Assembly: GCA_947561395.2 (NCBI GenBank)
Contig: OX387193.1
Coordinates: 16,368,001 to 16,432,000, forward strand
Length of the DNA: 64,000 bases
Direction of reading: 5' to 3'
From: Buxus sempervirens
Lineage: Eukaryota; Streptophyta; Magnoliopsida; Buxales; Buxaceae
Each line of letters begins with the position of its first letter. The stretch's first letter is position 1. This document shows positions 12,327-24,798 of the stretch, one piece after another. A program made the position numbers and the translations under genes. Below the pieces are notes generated by a model. That model had not been told where the DNA came from. It ran no database searches and worked only from the letters and a program-made list of their open reading frames with translations.

Positions 12327-13500
12327 TGATTGATTAGGGGAGGGAACTATTCAGTAACATTAAAAAGTCCGCTGAAGATAGTTATTATTATCAGTAAAAT
12401 TACTTCAATAAACAATAAATTCATTAATCTACAAATTATATAACTTTTACCCATCCCCGCACGAGTACTTAATTTGCTAGTCTAGAATGATGGTAATTGA
12501 ATCACTTTCCACGTATAAGTAAGATTAGGGTTTAAATGGTTTCGCAAAAACATTGAATGATGGTAATTGAATCACGTTCCAACTTAACTTTTTATTTATA
12601 GTAACGTAGAGAAGATGGATACAATAACTTCTTATATGTAAAATTCTAGCTTTTCATCTATTTTTTTTATTGGTGGAATCAAATTTGACGGAAAAGAAAT
12701 AAACTACTTCTTAGTTAATAATTTGCTTTCTTTGAGACTGTTCTTTAGTTTCCAATCATTAACTGCGTCTCCGAATTAAATCAAAAAATTTTCCAAAAAC
12801 TTCCAATGAATCCAATCATGAACCAAAACTTCCAATGAGGCCAACGGCGAAGGATGGTGTCTACTCGGTCCTAGTTGGACCGGCATCTGCCGGAACATCG
12901 CCTGTTTGCCTTCTTGTTTATTTGTCGTGCTCGTGAATGTTCTCTTTTGTTTTGACAGCCTTTAGGGCAATGCCATGCACAGTTCGGAGGTCGAACTCCC
13001 TAAGCTTGTGCTCATCGGTAATTCCTTGGATATGGTTTTCAAGTCTGGCGAGCTCTTTAATTTTGTTGATTTTGAAGATGCATGTTCTCAGTTCTCATGG
13101 CGCTTTCCCACCCCACCACTGCCTCTGCCCCTTTTCTGGGTTGGGATTGTTTTTCCGATTATCTCCCTTCACTTTGTAGTCTTTCCAGCTACACTGGTAG
13201 TTTCCCTTTCATTGGGATTTTTAATCCATTCATATACGAACCTTTTCTTAGGCTCTTCTTATGAGCTTTCATCAGTTATCGTGACTCTGGCCATTGGCTT
13301 GAATTTCCTCCAGGCAGTTGCAGACGTTAGGGACTATGGCAGGTCTCGTGTTTTAATGGTTCAATGCATCTTTTTTATCTACTTTTGTTCAGTATTTGTT
13401 TATGTGGCTTTGGCCTTTGTTTTGTTGTTTGTTCAATGTGCTAGTGTAACAGTGTTCTTTTGGAACGAAATTGCCGGTCTAGGATCCTCTGTGAACTTTG
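12327..13500. other. Spacer with an unassigned open stretch
   Basis: 12,327-12,870 is AT-rich and holds only a short direct repeat (gaatgatggtaattgaatca at about 12,486 and 12,553), possibly LINE 5' leader. From about 12,880 the sequence is less AT-rich and a 199-codon frame opens at 12,975 (+). Its product is very hydrophobic, with several membrane-like stretches, but matches no family I know and its end runs into the neighbouring MITE. I do not call it a gene. Confidence 0.4.
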
Positions 13501-13992
13501 TGAAGCGCAATCCAACGGACCAAATTAATTTGGTCCAATCCTCTCTGTATGGAGGTACCTTCGGCTTATGTTAGGGTACCTTAGACTTATATTGGGGTAC
13601 CTTAAGCTTAGAAGGGGGTACTTTAGGCTAATTTTGGTGACTGCATATGGCTTACCATGGGGGGTACCTTAGGCTTATATGGGAGTACCTTAGACTTACA
13701 TGAAGGCACCTTAGGTTTACAGTGGGGTACCTTAAACTTATTTTGGAAGGTACCTACCACGATTTAGGGAGGTAGCTTCGGGTTATAGTGGGGTACTTGA
13801 GGTATCCTGTATTTGACAGAGGTACTCCATTGTTAGGCCGAAGATACCTCCATGAAGATGATCGGGTACCCCCATGTTTGTCAGAGGTACCACAGTATTT
13901 GACAGGGGTACCCCATTGTTTGCCTGGGTACCCCATATTTGATAGCCTTTCTTTAATTTGATCCAACGTTTGGACCTTTGGATTGCGCTTCA
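13501..13992. mobile_element. MITE-like inverted-repeat element with GGTACC unit arrays
   Basis: The ends are inverted copies of each other: TGAAGCGCAATCCAA at the left and its reverse complement at the right, with more imperfect pairing inside. The interior has about sixteen GGTACC-like sites spaced 20-22 bases apart. The left half has units of the GGTACCTTAGGCTTATAT type and the right half GGTACCCCATTGTTTGACA. A perfect 20-bp palindrome lies at 13,517-13,536. I see no clear target duplication, so the superfamily is unknown. It ends about 190 bases before the beta-glucosidase start codon. Confidence 0.7.
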
Positions 13993-14179
13993 TAGACTAT
14001 CCATTTCCGAAATTGCCTGGGCAAGGTCTTTATCAAAAACCAAAAAAGAAAAAAAAAAAAGAGGCTATATGGATATGTATTTCATCCGAGTTACGGTGTT
14101 CCATTACAAATTAATCTGTCCTCTATGGAACGCACCCTCTTCTCTCTCTTTGTTTCACTTCATCCAAACCTTAGAAAAT

Positions 14180-16991
14180 ATGGCACAGAAGAAGACTCTT
14201 ACTTCTTCTACCACAACTCTTGTTGCTCCACTTTTGGTATGCGTTGTTATTGTCCTCTCGTCGTTCTCCAATGCAGCGGCCCACTTCCGGTTTGACACCG
14301 GCGGGCTATCCAGAAAGAGCTTTCCGGAGGGATTCGTGTTCGGAACGGCGACCTCCGCGTATCAAGTCGAAGGAATGGCCAGTAAGGACGGTCGTGGGCC
14401 TAGCATCTGGGATGCCTTCGTCAAAATTCCGGGTAACTCTTCAATACAGAAACAATCTTCATGTTTCCTTTGTTCTTCAACTTTCTTTTCACCTTCTTTT
14501 TGATTAAAGATCCTTTTCTTCTGTTTATGATTTCTATTTCAAATTTGGTCTAATGGGTACCCTTCTATTCAAACTTCTCTTCTGAATTAGGGACTGTTGC
14601 CAATAACGTCACTGCCGAGGTTGCGGTCGATCAGTATCACCGCTACAAGGTATGCAGTTTGTTGTTCAGTTTATTTCTCTTTTTGGGTACTTCTGTTATA
14701 TCTGTTTGTCATAATCCTGGGTGCATCTGTAAAAACTTTAAGTGGGTTTCTTTGTAAACTCTTCCTGTTCAACCTTGAAGCTTTTTCAGAACCAATATGA
14801 CAATGTGAAAAATGATATAATTGTGTTTCCCTTTTGTGTGTGTTGCAGGAAGATGTGGATTTAATGGCAAAGTTGAACTTTGATGCATATCGGTTTTCAA
14901 TTTCATGGTCCCGGATTTTCCCAAGTAATTAAAAAATTATTACATTGTTTGGAGTTGAAATTTCATAATTCCATGTTAGTTACAGTGTATATTGTAATCA
15001 TCTCCTTTCATGTAGATGGAACTGAGAAGGTCAATTGGAAGGGAGTTGCTTATTACAACAGGTTAATTGACTACTTACTTGCAAGAGGTAATAACCTACA
15101 TTGGAATTTGGAAAGCTATATGGTACATATGTGCATATACTGATATGATTCTCCATTGTTAATACATAAATGATAGACTATAACAACAGGTTCAATCCAT
15201 TGGATTGGATTAGAGATGTCTTTTATTTTAATGTTATTCTCTCTTTTTGTGAAACTGTAGGCATCACCCCATATGCAAATTTGTATCACTATGATCTTCC
15301 ACTGGCCCTTGAGAACAAGTACCTTGGATTGTTGAACCGCCAAGTTGTGTGAGTATTTTATTTAGCAATTCCATATTGTTCTACTACTTTACACTATTTA
15401 TTCCATTGTCTTCAATTATTATAGATGCAGAATTTTGTTTAGTCCAAGTTGGAAACAAGAAGTTTCAGTAGTGAAATTTATGCTACAGGGAAGATTATGC
15501 AGATTTTGCAGACTTTTGTTTCAAGACATTTGGAGACAGAGTTAAGAACTGGATGACATTCAATGAACCAAGAGTGATCGCCGCTATTGGATATGACAGT
15601 GGTGCAAATCCTCCTGGAAGGTGTTCGAAGCCATTTGGGAACTGCACTGCCGGGAACTCTGCGACAGAGCCCTACATTGTCGCTCACAATATACTTTTAG
15701 CTCATGCATCTGCTGTTAAGAGATATCGCGAGAAGTATCAAGTAAGACTCCCCTGCATCTTTAAATTTATTGATGTCTCTCCAATTCATCAAGAATATTT
15801 TTGTGATGTTTTCTACCATATGGTTATGAAATTCCAGGAAACACAAAAGGGAAGGATTGGCATTATTTTGGACTTTGTTTGGTATGAACCTCTTACCAGA
15901 GGGAAGGCCGACAATCTATCAGTTCAAAGAGCAAGGGACTTTCATGTTGGATGGTAACAAAACCTTAATATCCTTCATTAAATAAGTAAATGATCTCATA
16001 ATTAAGGAATATGTGCCTTTAATCGTGGATTGATTTACAGGTTTCTTCATCCCATTGTGTATGGTGAGTACCCAAGAACAATGCAAGAAATTGTTGGAGA
16101 AAGGCTTCCCAAATTCACCCCAGAAGAGTTTGAACTGGTGAAGGGTTCAATTGATTTTGTGGGTATCAACCAGTATACTAGCAACTACATATATGATCCG
16201 AATCAGCCAAAATCTAATGTCACTGGCTACCAACAGGACTGGAATGCTGGATTTGCCTGTAAGATACTTCTCTCCTAGATTGTATCAAACATGTTCTCTT
16301 TATTTTTTATTTCTTTTTAAATGTAACTGAACTTTCTTTTTCTTCCTTTTTGTGCGCGTGATCTTTGCAGTTGCTAAGAATGGGGTGCCAATTGGTCCAA
16401 GGGTAATTCACATATGGTTTCATATATGTTACATTTATCTTATTTTAAATCCATGATTGATTCTAAAGCAGTTAGATATTAAAATTTGCAGGCAAATTCC
16501 TACTGGCTTTATGATGTACCATGGGGTATTTACAAGGCCTTGACCTACGTCAAAGAGCGCTACGGCAACCCAACTATGATTGTATCAGAAAATGGTATGA
16601 GCGCATATTCTTACATGTTACACCTATCTCCATGTTCCTTAAAATTTTTGCTCTAGAACTCCAACACAAAGATCATGTTATTTACCATTCTTTACTCTAA
16701 TGAGCAGGTAGGGATGACACAGCGAACATCACCCTTCCTTGGGCATTGCACGATTCTGCAAGAATTAGCTACTACAAGGGCTACTTGACAGAATTGAAAA
16801 GGGCTGTTGACGATGGAGCCAACGTAGGTGGCTACTTTGCGTGGTCATTAGTTGACAACTTTGAATGGATTTTGGGATACACTTCAAGGTTTGGAATTGT
16901 CTATATTGACTACGATAATGACCTCAGGAGGTACCCAAAGATGTCTGCCTTCTGGTTCAAGCAGCTACTGCACAGACACCAGCATCATTAG
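14180..16991 (+). CDS. BGLU44: GH1 beta-glucosidase, BGLU44-like, 11 exons
   Basis: Glycoside hydrolase family 1, cleaving beta-glucosides (close relatives also cleave beta-mannosides), probably secreted to the cell wall or vacuole. Exons: 14180-14432, 14591-14649, 14849-14924, 15016-15087, 15261-15348, 15489-15741, 15838-15953, 16041-16258, 16371-16402, 16492-16594, 16708-16991. All introns are GT-AG and phases agree, giving 517 residues, close to the usual 510-520. Residues 1-34 look like a signal peptide. GH1 marks: [14 protein letters not shown] (52-65), acid/base Glu209 in TFNEP, nucleophile Glu422 in VSENG, and the sugar-binding WSLVDNFEW segment. The pattern FNEPRV and ARDFHVGW points to the BGLU44/Os3BGlu7 group. 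AATAAA lies at 17,184. The gene looks intact. A GGTACC-rich MITE sits directly upstream and may affect its promoter. Confidence 0.95.
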
Positions 16992-17351
16992 GTGGATCGG
17001 TAGTATAAAGTTGTTAGTTAGAGCTTAGGGTTGGTTCTTCCCCTGTTGTCATAGAGTTCTTTTCAGGGGGTCTTAAAGTATTCTATTCAATGGTTCTCAA
17101 TATTTTTTTACAATGGGATTTGTTAGATTATTTATTTTTTTCAATGATGTTAGAATACATACCGAAGGTATGAATGATTGATTAATAAATAATATTCAGG
17201 TTTCTGTCTTGGATTTTTGATTCTGTTCCAGTCCTTGGAAACAAGTGAAAATGGTGTTTCATTGTTCCTTGATCCTTTTTTGTTGAATCAAGGGGCTTGA
17301 TCTTGATTGCTGAGGTAATTACATAAAATCCTGAATGGTCTTTCTGGCTTG

Positions 17352-17600
17352 CTATTTGCACTGATTAGACTGTGAACTCCAGTCATCAAGGAGACTGGTC
17401 ATGTGCTCCCCAAACTTCTTTGCTTGAGGTCCAGACTTTGACAACATTGACATCACCCCTTTGAGAGCATGGATCAATCCACCAGCTATTTCGATTGCCG
17501 CTCCGCTGAAGGATTTTCTCATCAACCATATCAACCACTGGATCGTCTTTGTTCAAACTGTCTTGCAAAAGCAGCCCCACTCTGAACCATCTGGTATTAT
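17352..17600 (-). pseudogene. Unidentified broken coding fragment
   Basis: Two overlapping frames look protein-like in turn on the minus strand: first a stretch containing LLLQDSLNKDDPVVDMVDEK, then one containing AAIEIAGGLIHALKG and HMTSLLDDWS, ending with a stop at 17,352. The switch falls at a run of four A (around 17,520), so one inserted base would explain it. This looks like the last exon of a host gene or a retro-copy. I do not recognise the family. No upstream exon is evident. Confidence 0.35.
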
Positions 17601-18315
17601 CAAAAAAATAAATAAATAACTCTGAACCATCTGGTCAAAATCAGATATAATGAGGAAATGGGGTTCCATCTTGGGCGGACTGTCCCAAATCACAATCTTA
17701 GATCATCATTCACCGTTGTGTAAGTGGCGGAACCACGTTATGCGTAGGGGCGGCAATTACTTTTGGAGATTTTTAATGAAATTTTTTTTTATGAAGTATC
17801 CATTAAGAAGAACAACAATTTATGTGCATTCTGCTTCAGTTCTGCTCGGTAATGCCTGCGGAAATCATTTATCTGTTGAACTTATTTTGTATATTAAAAA
17901 TTGTTTTTGCGCAAACGTAGATATACTACTGTTGGAGTTGGAGAGGAACTTTTATTTATGTAAAGAATTCCTTGTTTTGTCAAAGGGTAGAGTTGTGTTT
18001 CTGAACCCTACTCGGTTGCAAATGACTGAATGGAAATAGCCTTCTTGGGATAGCATTGGTAAAATACATAAGAGGAGTTCTTTGGTAGGTTATCCAACCA
18101 AGAATACAGAACTCCAAAAAGGATCGGCTCAGAATAACCCATGCACATTGTCATTGGATGAGATTTTGGGGCAACTGTTGCAACACACCAACATTTAAGT
18201 TTCATGTACAGATATATAATAGTGAGAAGAAAATATATACACCTGTGTTGAAAACAATGGTTCATATTCTGGGTCCAAGTGAGGAGGGACCTGAGAGGCC
18301 CTGTGGGCGGTATAT
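17601..18315. other. Spacer, nothing recognised
   Basis: AT-rich sequence. Open stretches at 17,650-18,039 (+) and 18,008-18,265 (-) have no recognisable domains and ordinary spacer composition. Confidence 0.4.
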
Positions 18316-18555
18316 TGTTGGGATTTCAGAAATAAAAATATGCGGTAAAAGGTATTTTTAGGATTTCAGAAATACCGGGTTTAGGGTTGGGTATATAAAC
18401 ATTGATGTAACCCTAATTGAAGTTTTTTTACAGCGGAAAATTTTGCAATACACAATGGATGTAGGCACATTGCCGAACCACTTAAACCTATGTGTTTTTG
18501 TTCTTCTTCTTATGTCTATTTTTTCTTTACTATTCAGATTGCACGATTCTCAACA
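18316..18555 (+). repeat. Copia-type solo LTR, about 240 bp
   Basis: Starts TGTTGGGATTTC and ends TTCTCAACA. Inside are a TATATAA box (about 18,390) and, downstream, GGATGTAGGC...GCCGAACCAC, a pattern seen in the R/U5 part of many plant Copia LTRs. No element body follows, so it is a solo LTR or a fragment. I could not find matching target copies, so it is old or its borders are slightly off. Confidence 0.6.
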
Positions 18556-19194
18556 AACTGGAGTTTCATGTATCATATAATGATGACAAGGAGCAAAATT
18601 TCAAACTTGTTGAACATTTTTTTTTATGAAGCAAGCTTGTCAAACATTAGATAGCATAACTGCCATTACTAAAATAACTTGAGAATGGTATGAAGGTGAT
18701 GATGCAGATAATCCAGTAATAGAACAATAACAGCTGAGTAACAGTAGATGTTCACTGTTTAAACCAAAAATACCAAGGGAATAGGACAATCAAATAAAGA
18801 AAAGAGGGCTAAAACTTTTACAACACAATGAATTGCATTTAATCACTAGTCCAGTCATTAGAGAAGGCGCATACTGGATGCTGGATCTGAAGGTTGGAAC
18901 TTTAAGGCAAATTCCCATGAATGTTATTGTCACACATTTATTACTGAAATGGAACAGGGAGAAGTGATCAGTTACCATATCAACATTTAACCTTCACTGA
19001 CAATTCCATACATGTTTAGGCAAAGAAAACCACATTACCCAGGTGAGCCATTTACAATGTTCACCAAAAGCAACTTCAGAAACCCTTTCAATTGACTAAG
19101 ATCAAAGGCTTTTTAAAAGGAAAAAAAAAAAATCTAACTTGTTATGCAAAAACACCAGATACAATACCATAAAGGAAACCAACATAGCTATGAA
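18556..19194. other. Spacer, nothing recognised
   Basis: AT-rich sequence with no coding frame of note and no clear repeat. Confidence 0.4.
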
Positions 19195-21360
19195 TCTATA
19201 CTAATATAAAGAGAATTGGGGAGATTCGGGCCTGACATTTCATGCCCGAATCACCCCTCAACTTTTCTCCATTTTACTTATTTATTATGCCACATCATTA
19301 TAACTAACCAAGATTGTTTTTGTAAGTGCGCACCAAAAAATATTTACAAACTAGGTGTCTTTTGGCTACGAGAGTAGCGCGTGCAGTCCCCTAATAATTT
19401 ATAATATCATTCTAAGTAAATACCAATTATTCCATGCTAGCATGAGTTTTGTATTATTCTCTCTTTTTATTAACATCTTGATTACTATTGTACTATTTCT
19501 TTTACCTTCATACTCACAAAATATCACTTAAGGAGTACTTTCCACAAATAGTTACCTCCCTATAATGCATTTATTTTTGGATTATTTAATCATTTTTATA
19601 TTATTTTCAATCTCCAATAATCTAATTTTATCATGTATACCATGAACAAATTGACCAATATTTTTATAACATAAACATGCAATCCATTTTAAATTGCATT
19701 TTCGTAAGAAACTGAATTTTTTTAATACATATTGAATAACATAGCAAAGTCAGCAATTAATTTTTTAGCTGGTCTATAGATTGGTCTTTTGATGCACGCG
19801 ATTGATTAATTCATAGCAAGGTTTTCCATTTACGAAATTTCGCAATTGTTGGAAAAAATCAAAAAACACAAGAACGTGGTTTTTTTTTTGATTTTTGGGA
19901 AATTTTGCCCAAATTGAGCAGAATTTCAATTTGTGCTGACCAAAAAAAATTCTTTTTAAGCACACCACTAAAAATCGTCAAAAATGCAATCTGGCAATTT
20001 TTTTCCCTACGAAACGTGCAGTAGATTTTTTGTTTGGAACACTCCATGCATGATTCATAGTTAAAATAAAAAAAAAATATCGGTTGAAACCTCAAAAACC
20101 ATTTTTCACCAAACTTCAACTTAGTTAATTTGAAATTTTTTGGTGAAATCATTGCCATGCAACAATATTTTCTAAATAAATAATAACTTGTTATTAACCA
20201 AAATAGAGAGCGACTTCCAAACAAGGTCTCCCAAGCCATACCAATCCTATACAACAATTAGCAACCCTCTTTGTTGATCAAAGCATATATACATGGGAGA
20301 ATGAGATGTTCAGCCCATTTATTAGATTGCTCCACACATCAAAAGCCGAAAACACATCAAATCTCTCAAAATCTTTCACAGAAAAAAGCTTGGAATTAAA
20401 AAAATAATAATTATTTCTTCTAATTGAAGTACATTAGCAATTATTTAAAGTGCTGACGAAAGTAATAAATAACGACCAAAACGTTATTGATTAAATAATA
20501 ATTCGAAATTGATAAACATAAAAATGCTAAAATTTACCTACTTCTTTCAACCTGCCTTTACTCTAATCTATATATAATATATAGCAATCGGTCTTTTTCA
20601 GAGAACTCACCACAGATCTTGAAATCTCAAACTCTGCATCCTTGTAGATCCACGTCGTCATCCGACGTGGCTGCTTATTTTGATGCCGCCAACCGTAAAC
20701 GAAAGACATGGCCGTTGGTCTTCCAAAACTGAAGAAAACTCAAGAGACGTTGCAAACAGAAGCAACGTATTAATGTGGGAAACAATCTCCCTTGTGTTTT
20801 TTTTTACCTCAGCTAGCATTGATATGGTGGGAAACAATTTCCCTTGTTTTTTTTTTAGGCTTTGATGAGCTGAAAGGTTCATGATATTATCTACGTGGTC
20901 AAACCAGACAACAGATAGATTGAAAGAGAAAATCATAGGGAAAAAAAATAAAAGAGAGAGAGATAGGATTGAATCTCAAATATACAAGTTCCTATGCTAT
21001 TTACTTAAATATATGATTTGTTTTCGATCTTTTTCATTTTTGTTATTGTTTTCAGTGCACTATCTCGAAGTTTATTTTTAAGCACTAAAATCAATTCACA
21101 AAACAATATTTTTGTTATATTACACATTCTGATAAAACATATATTATCCATTCCCCTGTAGAACATGAATTTTTTTAGTAATAATCACTGTTTATATAAA
21201 TTATGAAATAGGTATTATTTCAAAATATATTTGTAAAAACCTACTTACTTAACAAATGCTATTCACTAACATTAAGCATTTTTTTTTCTAAAATAGCTAC
21301 TAAAATTCAAAATACCTATTTAATGCTTTATGTTCTTCCGATGCACGGGCTTTTTGCTAG
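19195..21360 (+). mobile_element. Non-autonomous Helitron, about 2.17 kb
   Basis: Begins TCTATACTAATATAAAG and ends GCACGGGCTTTTTGCTAG, typical plant Helitron tips (5' TC, 3' CTAG), inserted between A (19,194) and T (21,361) as Helitrons do. No Rep/helicase is present. A second older Helitron-like 3' end (CTACGAGAGTAG then GTGCAGTCCCCTAAT, near 19,370-19,395) suggests that a roughly 200-bp mini-element forms its left part. A 30-bp direct repeat (gtgggaaacaat.tcccttgt followed by T runs) lies at about 20,777 and 20,827. The interior has no recognisable captured gene. Confidence 0.7.
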
Positions 21361-23274
21361 TACAATTTTATACTTATCAAACTCAGACTTGATTGTATGA
21401 TTTAATTTTATAAAATTGAATATATATGTGTAGCATATATGTCATTTCAAGATATTTTATACTTAGAAGAAGCAACTGCCTTCCCTTTTCTTAGCATTGA
21501 GCTTGTTCTTAAGTAAAATTGGAGACATACAATATTTCATTACATAGAGATCAAGAAATAACTCATAATTCTTCATAATAACTCCATAAACAAGTGTAGC
21601 TCCTACCAAAACTGGGTTCCAGAGGAGCAAATTAAAGACACACCTAATCTCTGAAGTGATTGCACCTAAAATTGAATAGTTAAAAAGATGAATTTCTTAT
21701 GTTAATGCAAATATTAACACTGTACTAATATTAAAAATATGGCATTTTGGAAATAGGCAGCCGATTGTTTACAAATTTTATTGTTTTCACAAACAAAGTT
21801 AATAGGCAAAAATAAAATAGGATTAATGTTAATCATAACACATAATAATCCTTTATAACGTTAATCCTATTTTATTGTTGCCTATTAATGTGCCCATGAC
21901 ATGATGTTTTTTCCCTAAAAATTTAATCCTATTTTATTTTAGCTACAGTTAAAAATACATCTCTAATGTTTAGTTATTAATAATTAATATGTATATAATC
22001 ATATTTTAGTTGTAATTTATCCTATTTTAACGATTTTGGGTGTAGTTTTAATTTTAGTTAGTTAAGGATTAACAACATAGAACAGAGGCATTATACTTAT
22101 AAAATAACAATTTAATAGGATTAACACTTATCTAAGTGTAGTAATTAATATAAATTTAATAGGACTTTAATATAAATTTATTAACTAACAATATATAATT
22201 TTCTAGTGGGATTAATTAACGATATATATGTTATTTTAATAGGACTTTGATCAAAATTTATTGACATCTCTCTTATTAGTTTATCAATATACAGCTAACT
22301 TTTTTAATTATTTATTTAATTAAATAAAATAAAATATTTAGATAGAATTCTAGAAAAGTACGAAATTTTATTATTAATAGAAAAATATAAAATAAGCACA
22401 AACAATCCTATTCGTTTTTTCCTTTCACTTTAAAGGATAAAGATTATTTTAATATAAATAATGTAAAATTAAAAGTTATATATAAATTTAGATTAGGTAA
22501 CTCTTTTTTGTTTTCTTTAAGCATCAATAATAAAGCACTCTAGAAGAGATAAATTACATTAATAAAAATAGTGTAAAAATAAAACAGAATTTCAAAAAGG
22601 ATAATAGGCTATTAAGGTTGATAAAATTTAAAATAAGAAAAAAAAATTATCCTCATACATTATTAATTAATAGTCGAAATAATCTCTTATAATTAATTTA
22701 AAATTTTCTAGTTTGAGTGGGGATTATCCTTTTTCGTTTTTTTTCTTTTTTTCTTTTTTGGGATTTGATTAGTTTGGTTGTATTATATAATATCTTATTC
22801 GTTTGATTAGGTGGTTTTATCAGAGAAGGATTTGATTAATGCAATTTTCCTTTTCCTTTTTTTTTAGGGAGGATTTGTTTAGTTTGGTTGTATTAAAAGC
22901 ACAAACCACCTAAGTGTTTTTTATTTTCACATAACTAAAATAAAAAATTAAAAGACTGATTGTAATTATCTAAGACAAACATATAGTATGATAAAATTCT
23001 TTTCACCTTTTTTTACTAATTATTATTATTTAATCATACTATAATTAAAAAAGGTGAAAAGAATTTAATAATTAGAAATTGATATATATCATAAAGATAT
23101 GAATAATTAAAAATCCTACTATAATCAAACAAAAAATGAAGATAAAAAAAGAATTTAAGAAAAGGTAATAATTAGAAACGAATTTTTAAAAAATTAAAAT
23201 TATCTTAATAATTTAAAAAAATTTAAATCATACTATAATGAAAAAAAGGTTAAAAGAATTTTAATAATTAGAAC

Positions 23275-23277
<3 letters not shown>
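21361..23277. other. Very AT-rich spacer
   Basis: No gene seen. Many short oligo-A/T and ATTA runs. It contains the small hairpin listed separately and, near 22,982-23,060, an inverted pair built on AAAATTCTTTTCACCTTTTT and its complement, probably another small fold-back repeat. Confidence 0.5.
21799..21888. repeat. Small inverted repeat (hairpin)
   Basis: Two 30-base arms (21,799-21,828 and 21,859-21,888) pair with about two mismatches, with a 30-base loop. Arms begin TTAATAGGCAA. It is probably a tiny MITE remnant. Confidence 0.7.

Positions 23278-23312
<35 letters not shown>
23278..23312. repeat. (TA)n microsatellite
   Basis: About 17 uninterrupted TA units. Confidence 0.95.
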
Positions 23313-23315
<3 letters not shown>

Positions 23316-23516
23316 GACATGATTGAAATTAAATATTTAAGGATAAGTAAAGATTATTTAACCAGATAATTTAAGTGGAAAGGTAATATTGAAATTATCT
23401 AACAAAAGCAATTATATATAAAGATATGATTGAAATTAAATATTTAAGGATAAGTAAAGATTATTTAACAGGATAATTTAAGTAAAAAGATAATATTGAA
23501 ATTATCTAACGAAATC
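23311..23516. repeat. Tandem duplication, unit about 105 bp
   Basis: Two adjacent copies (from about 23,314 and 23,420) share GATTGAAATTAAATATTTAA and the sequence after it with only a few differences. Both are extremely AT-rich. Confidence 0.8.
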
Positions 23517-23596
23517 AATTTTATTTAAGTAAACGGTACTTTTGAAATTAAATAGTATAGAGAAGGGTATAAGTATGTGGAAATTGAAAACACTTA

Positions 23597-24798
23597 GGCT
23601 CTGTTTGTTTCAACGGAAAATATTTTCAAGAATAAAATTTTCCAAGAAGAAATTTTCCTTCTTTATTTTTTCCAAGTGTTTGGATGTGACATAAGAAATT
23701 TTCTAGAATCTTTTTCTTTTCTTTTTAAATGAAAAATAAATTTCACTTGCTTTACTTAATTATGTTTATGATTTCCTATCATTTTAATTTGGAAATAAGC
23801 GGTGAACCCAAAATAGGGCTTCAAATTATATACGTAGTTTTGAATAATATACACTAGTTTGCTTATTTGTTTCTAAGGTTCTCTTTTAATATTGTTTCAC
23901 TCAAAATATATATGTCATGCCATTTCCTTAAAATTTTATAAAAAGTCACTTATGCCATAACATTTTTAATACATTTGAAAAGTCTAGAAAATTTAAAATT
24001 TTAAAATTAAAAAAATTAAAAAAAGATTTATAAATATTAAAAATATTATTTTAAAATAATACCTTTTTATATAAAATTAAAATTAAAAATTATATAATAT
24101 GTACTTATAATTATATAAACACCCCTTTTTTAAAGAAGAAGGGAGACAGGAGGATAAGTACCCCTCTCTCTGTGCAACATAAGATAAAGGAAAAGGGGGC
24201 CCCCATTCCTATCTCTCTCCCTCTGCAACATAAGCCACCGAAAAAGGTGGCACTCCCTCTATCTCTCTATAGCGAACCCCTCTCTCTCTCTCTCTCTGTG
24301 TGAACGGAAAGCTATCAAAGTGGTTCTCGTTAGAAAGCTATCGCTCAGAAAGCTATCACACCTTCTTTCTCTCTCTCCTAGTTAATGACGAGTTACTCAT
24401 CGGAAAGCTACTGCCATGACCTCCTCCTCTCTCTTTGTCAATGAGGAGGTTCTGGTCGAAAAATTTCAACGATGCATTTCTACAGTGTAAGATAGGGAGG
24501 GAGGAGAGAAGGGAAGGATGAGTTTTTACCGATTCATACCTCAGATGCAACAAGGATGCAAATGCCGTAGGTGAATAGAGAAAAGTTGGAGGACGATGAA
24601 ATAATCGGGGCGTCGTTTTCCCAGGAGGAAAATAACTTCCGCCAATTTTTGGCGGAAGTTAATTTCCTCTATTTTTCCATTGATTTGGGAACATTTTTTC
24701 CAATGTTTTGAATTTTCCATTTAAACAAATGCATGGAAAATGTTGAAGTTCTGGAAAATATTTTCTTTCCGCAATTTTCCGGTGAAACAAACACAGCC
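23597..24798. mobile_element. PIF/Harbinger-like (Tourist-type) non-autonomous element
   Basis: 1,202 bases with imperfect terminal inverted repeats: GGCTCTGTTTGTTTCAAC at the left and, read from the right, GGCTGTGTTTGTTTCACC, both followed by GGAAAAT-rich sequence. Both ends are flanked by TTA (23,594-23,596 and 24,799-24,801), the target copy typical of PIF/Harbinger. No transposase frame is seen. A perfect 10-bp-arm hairpin (aacttccgcc...ggcggaagtt) lies at 24,634-24,660, with CT-rich stretches near 24,150-24,320. Confidence 0.8.
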
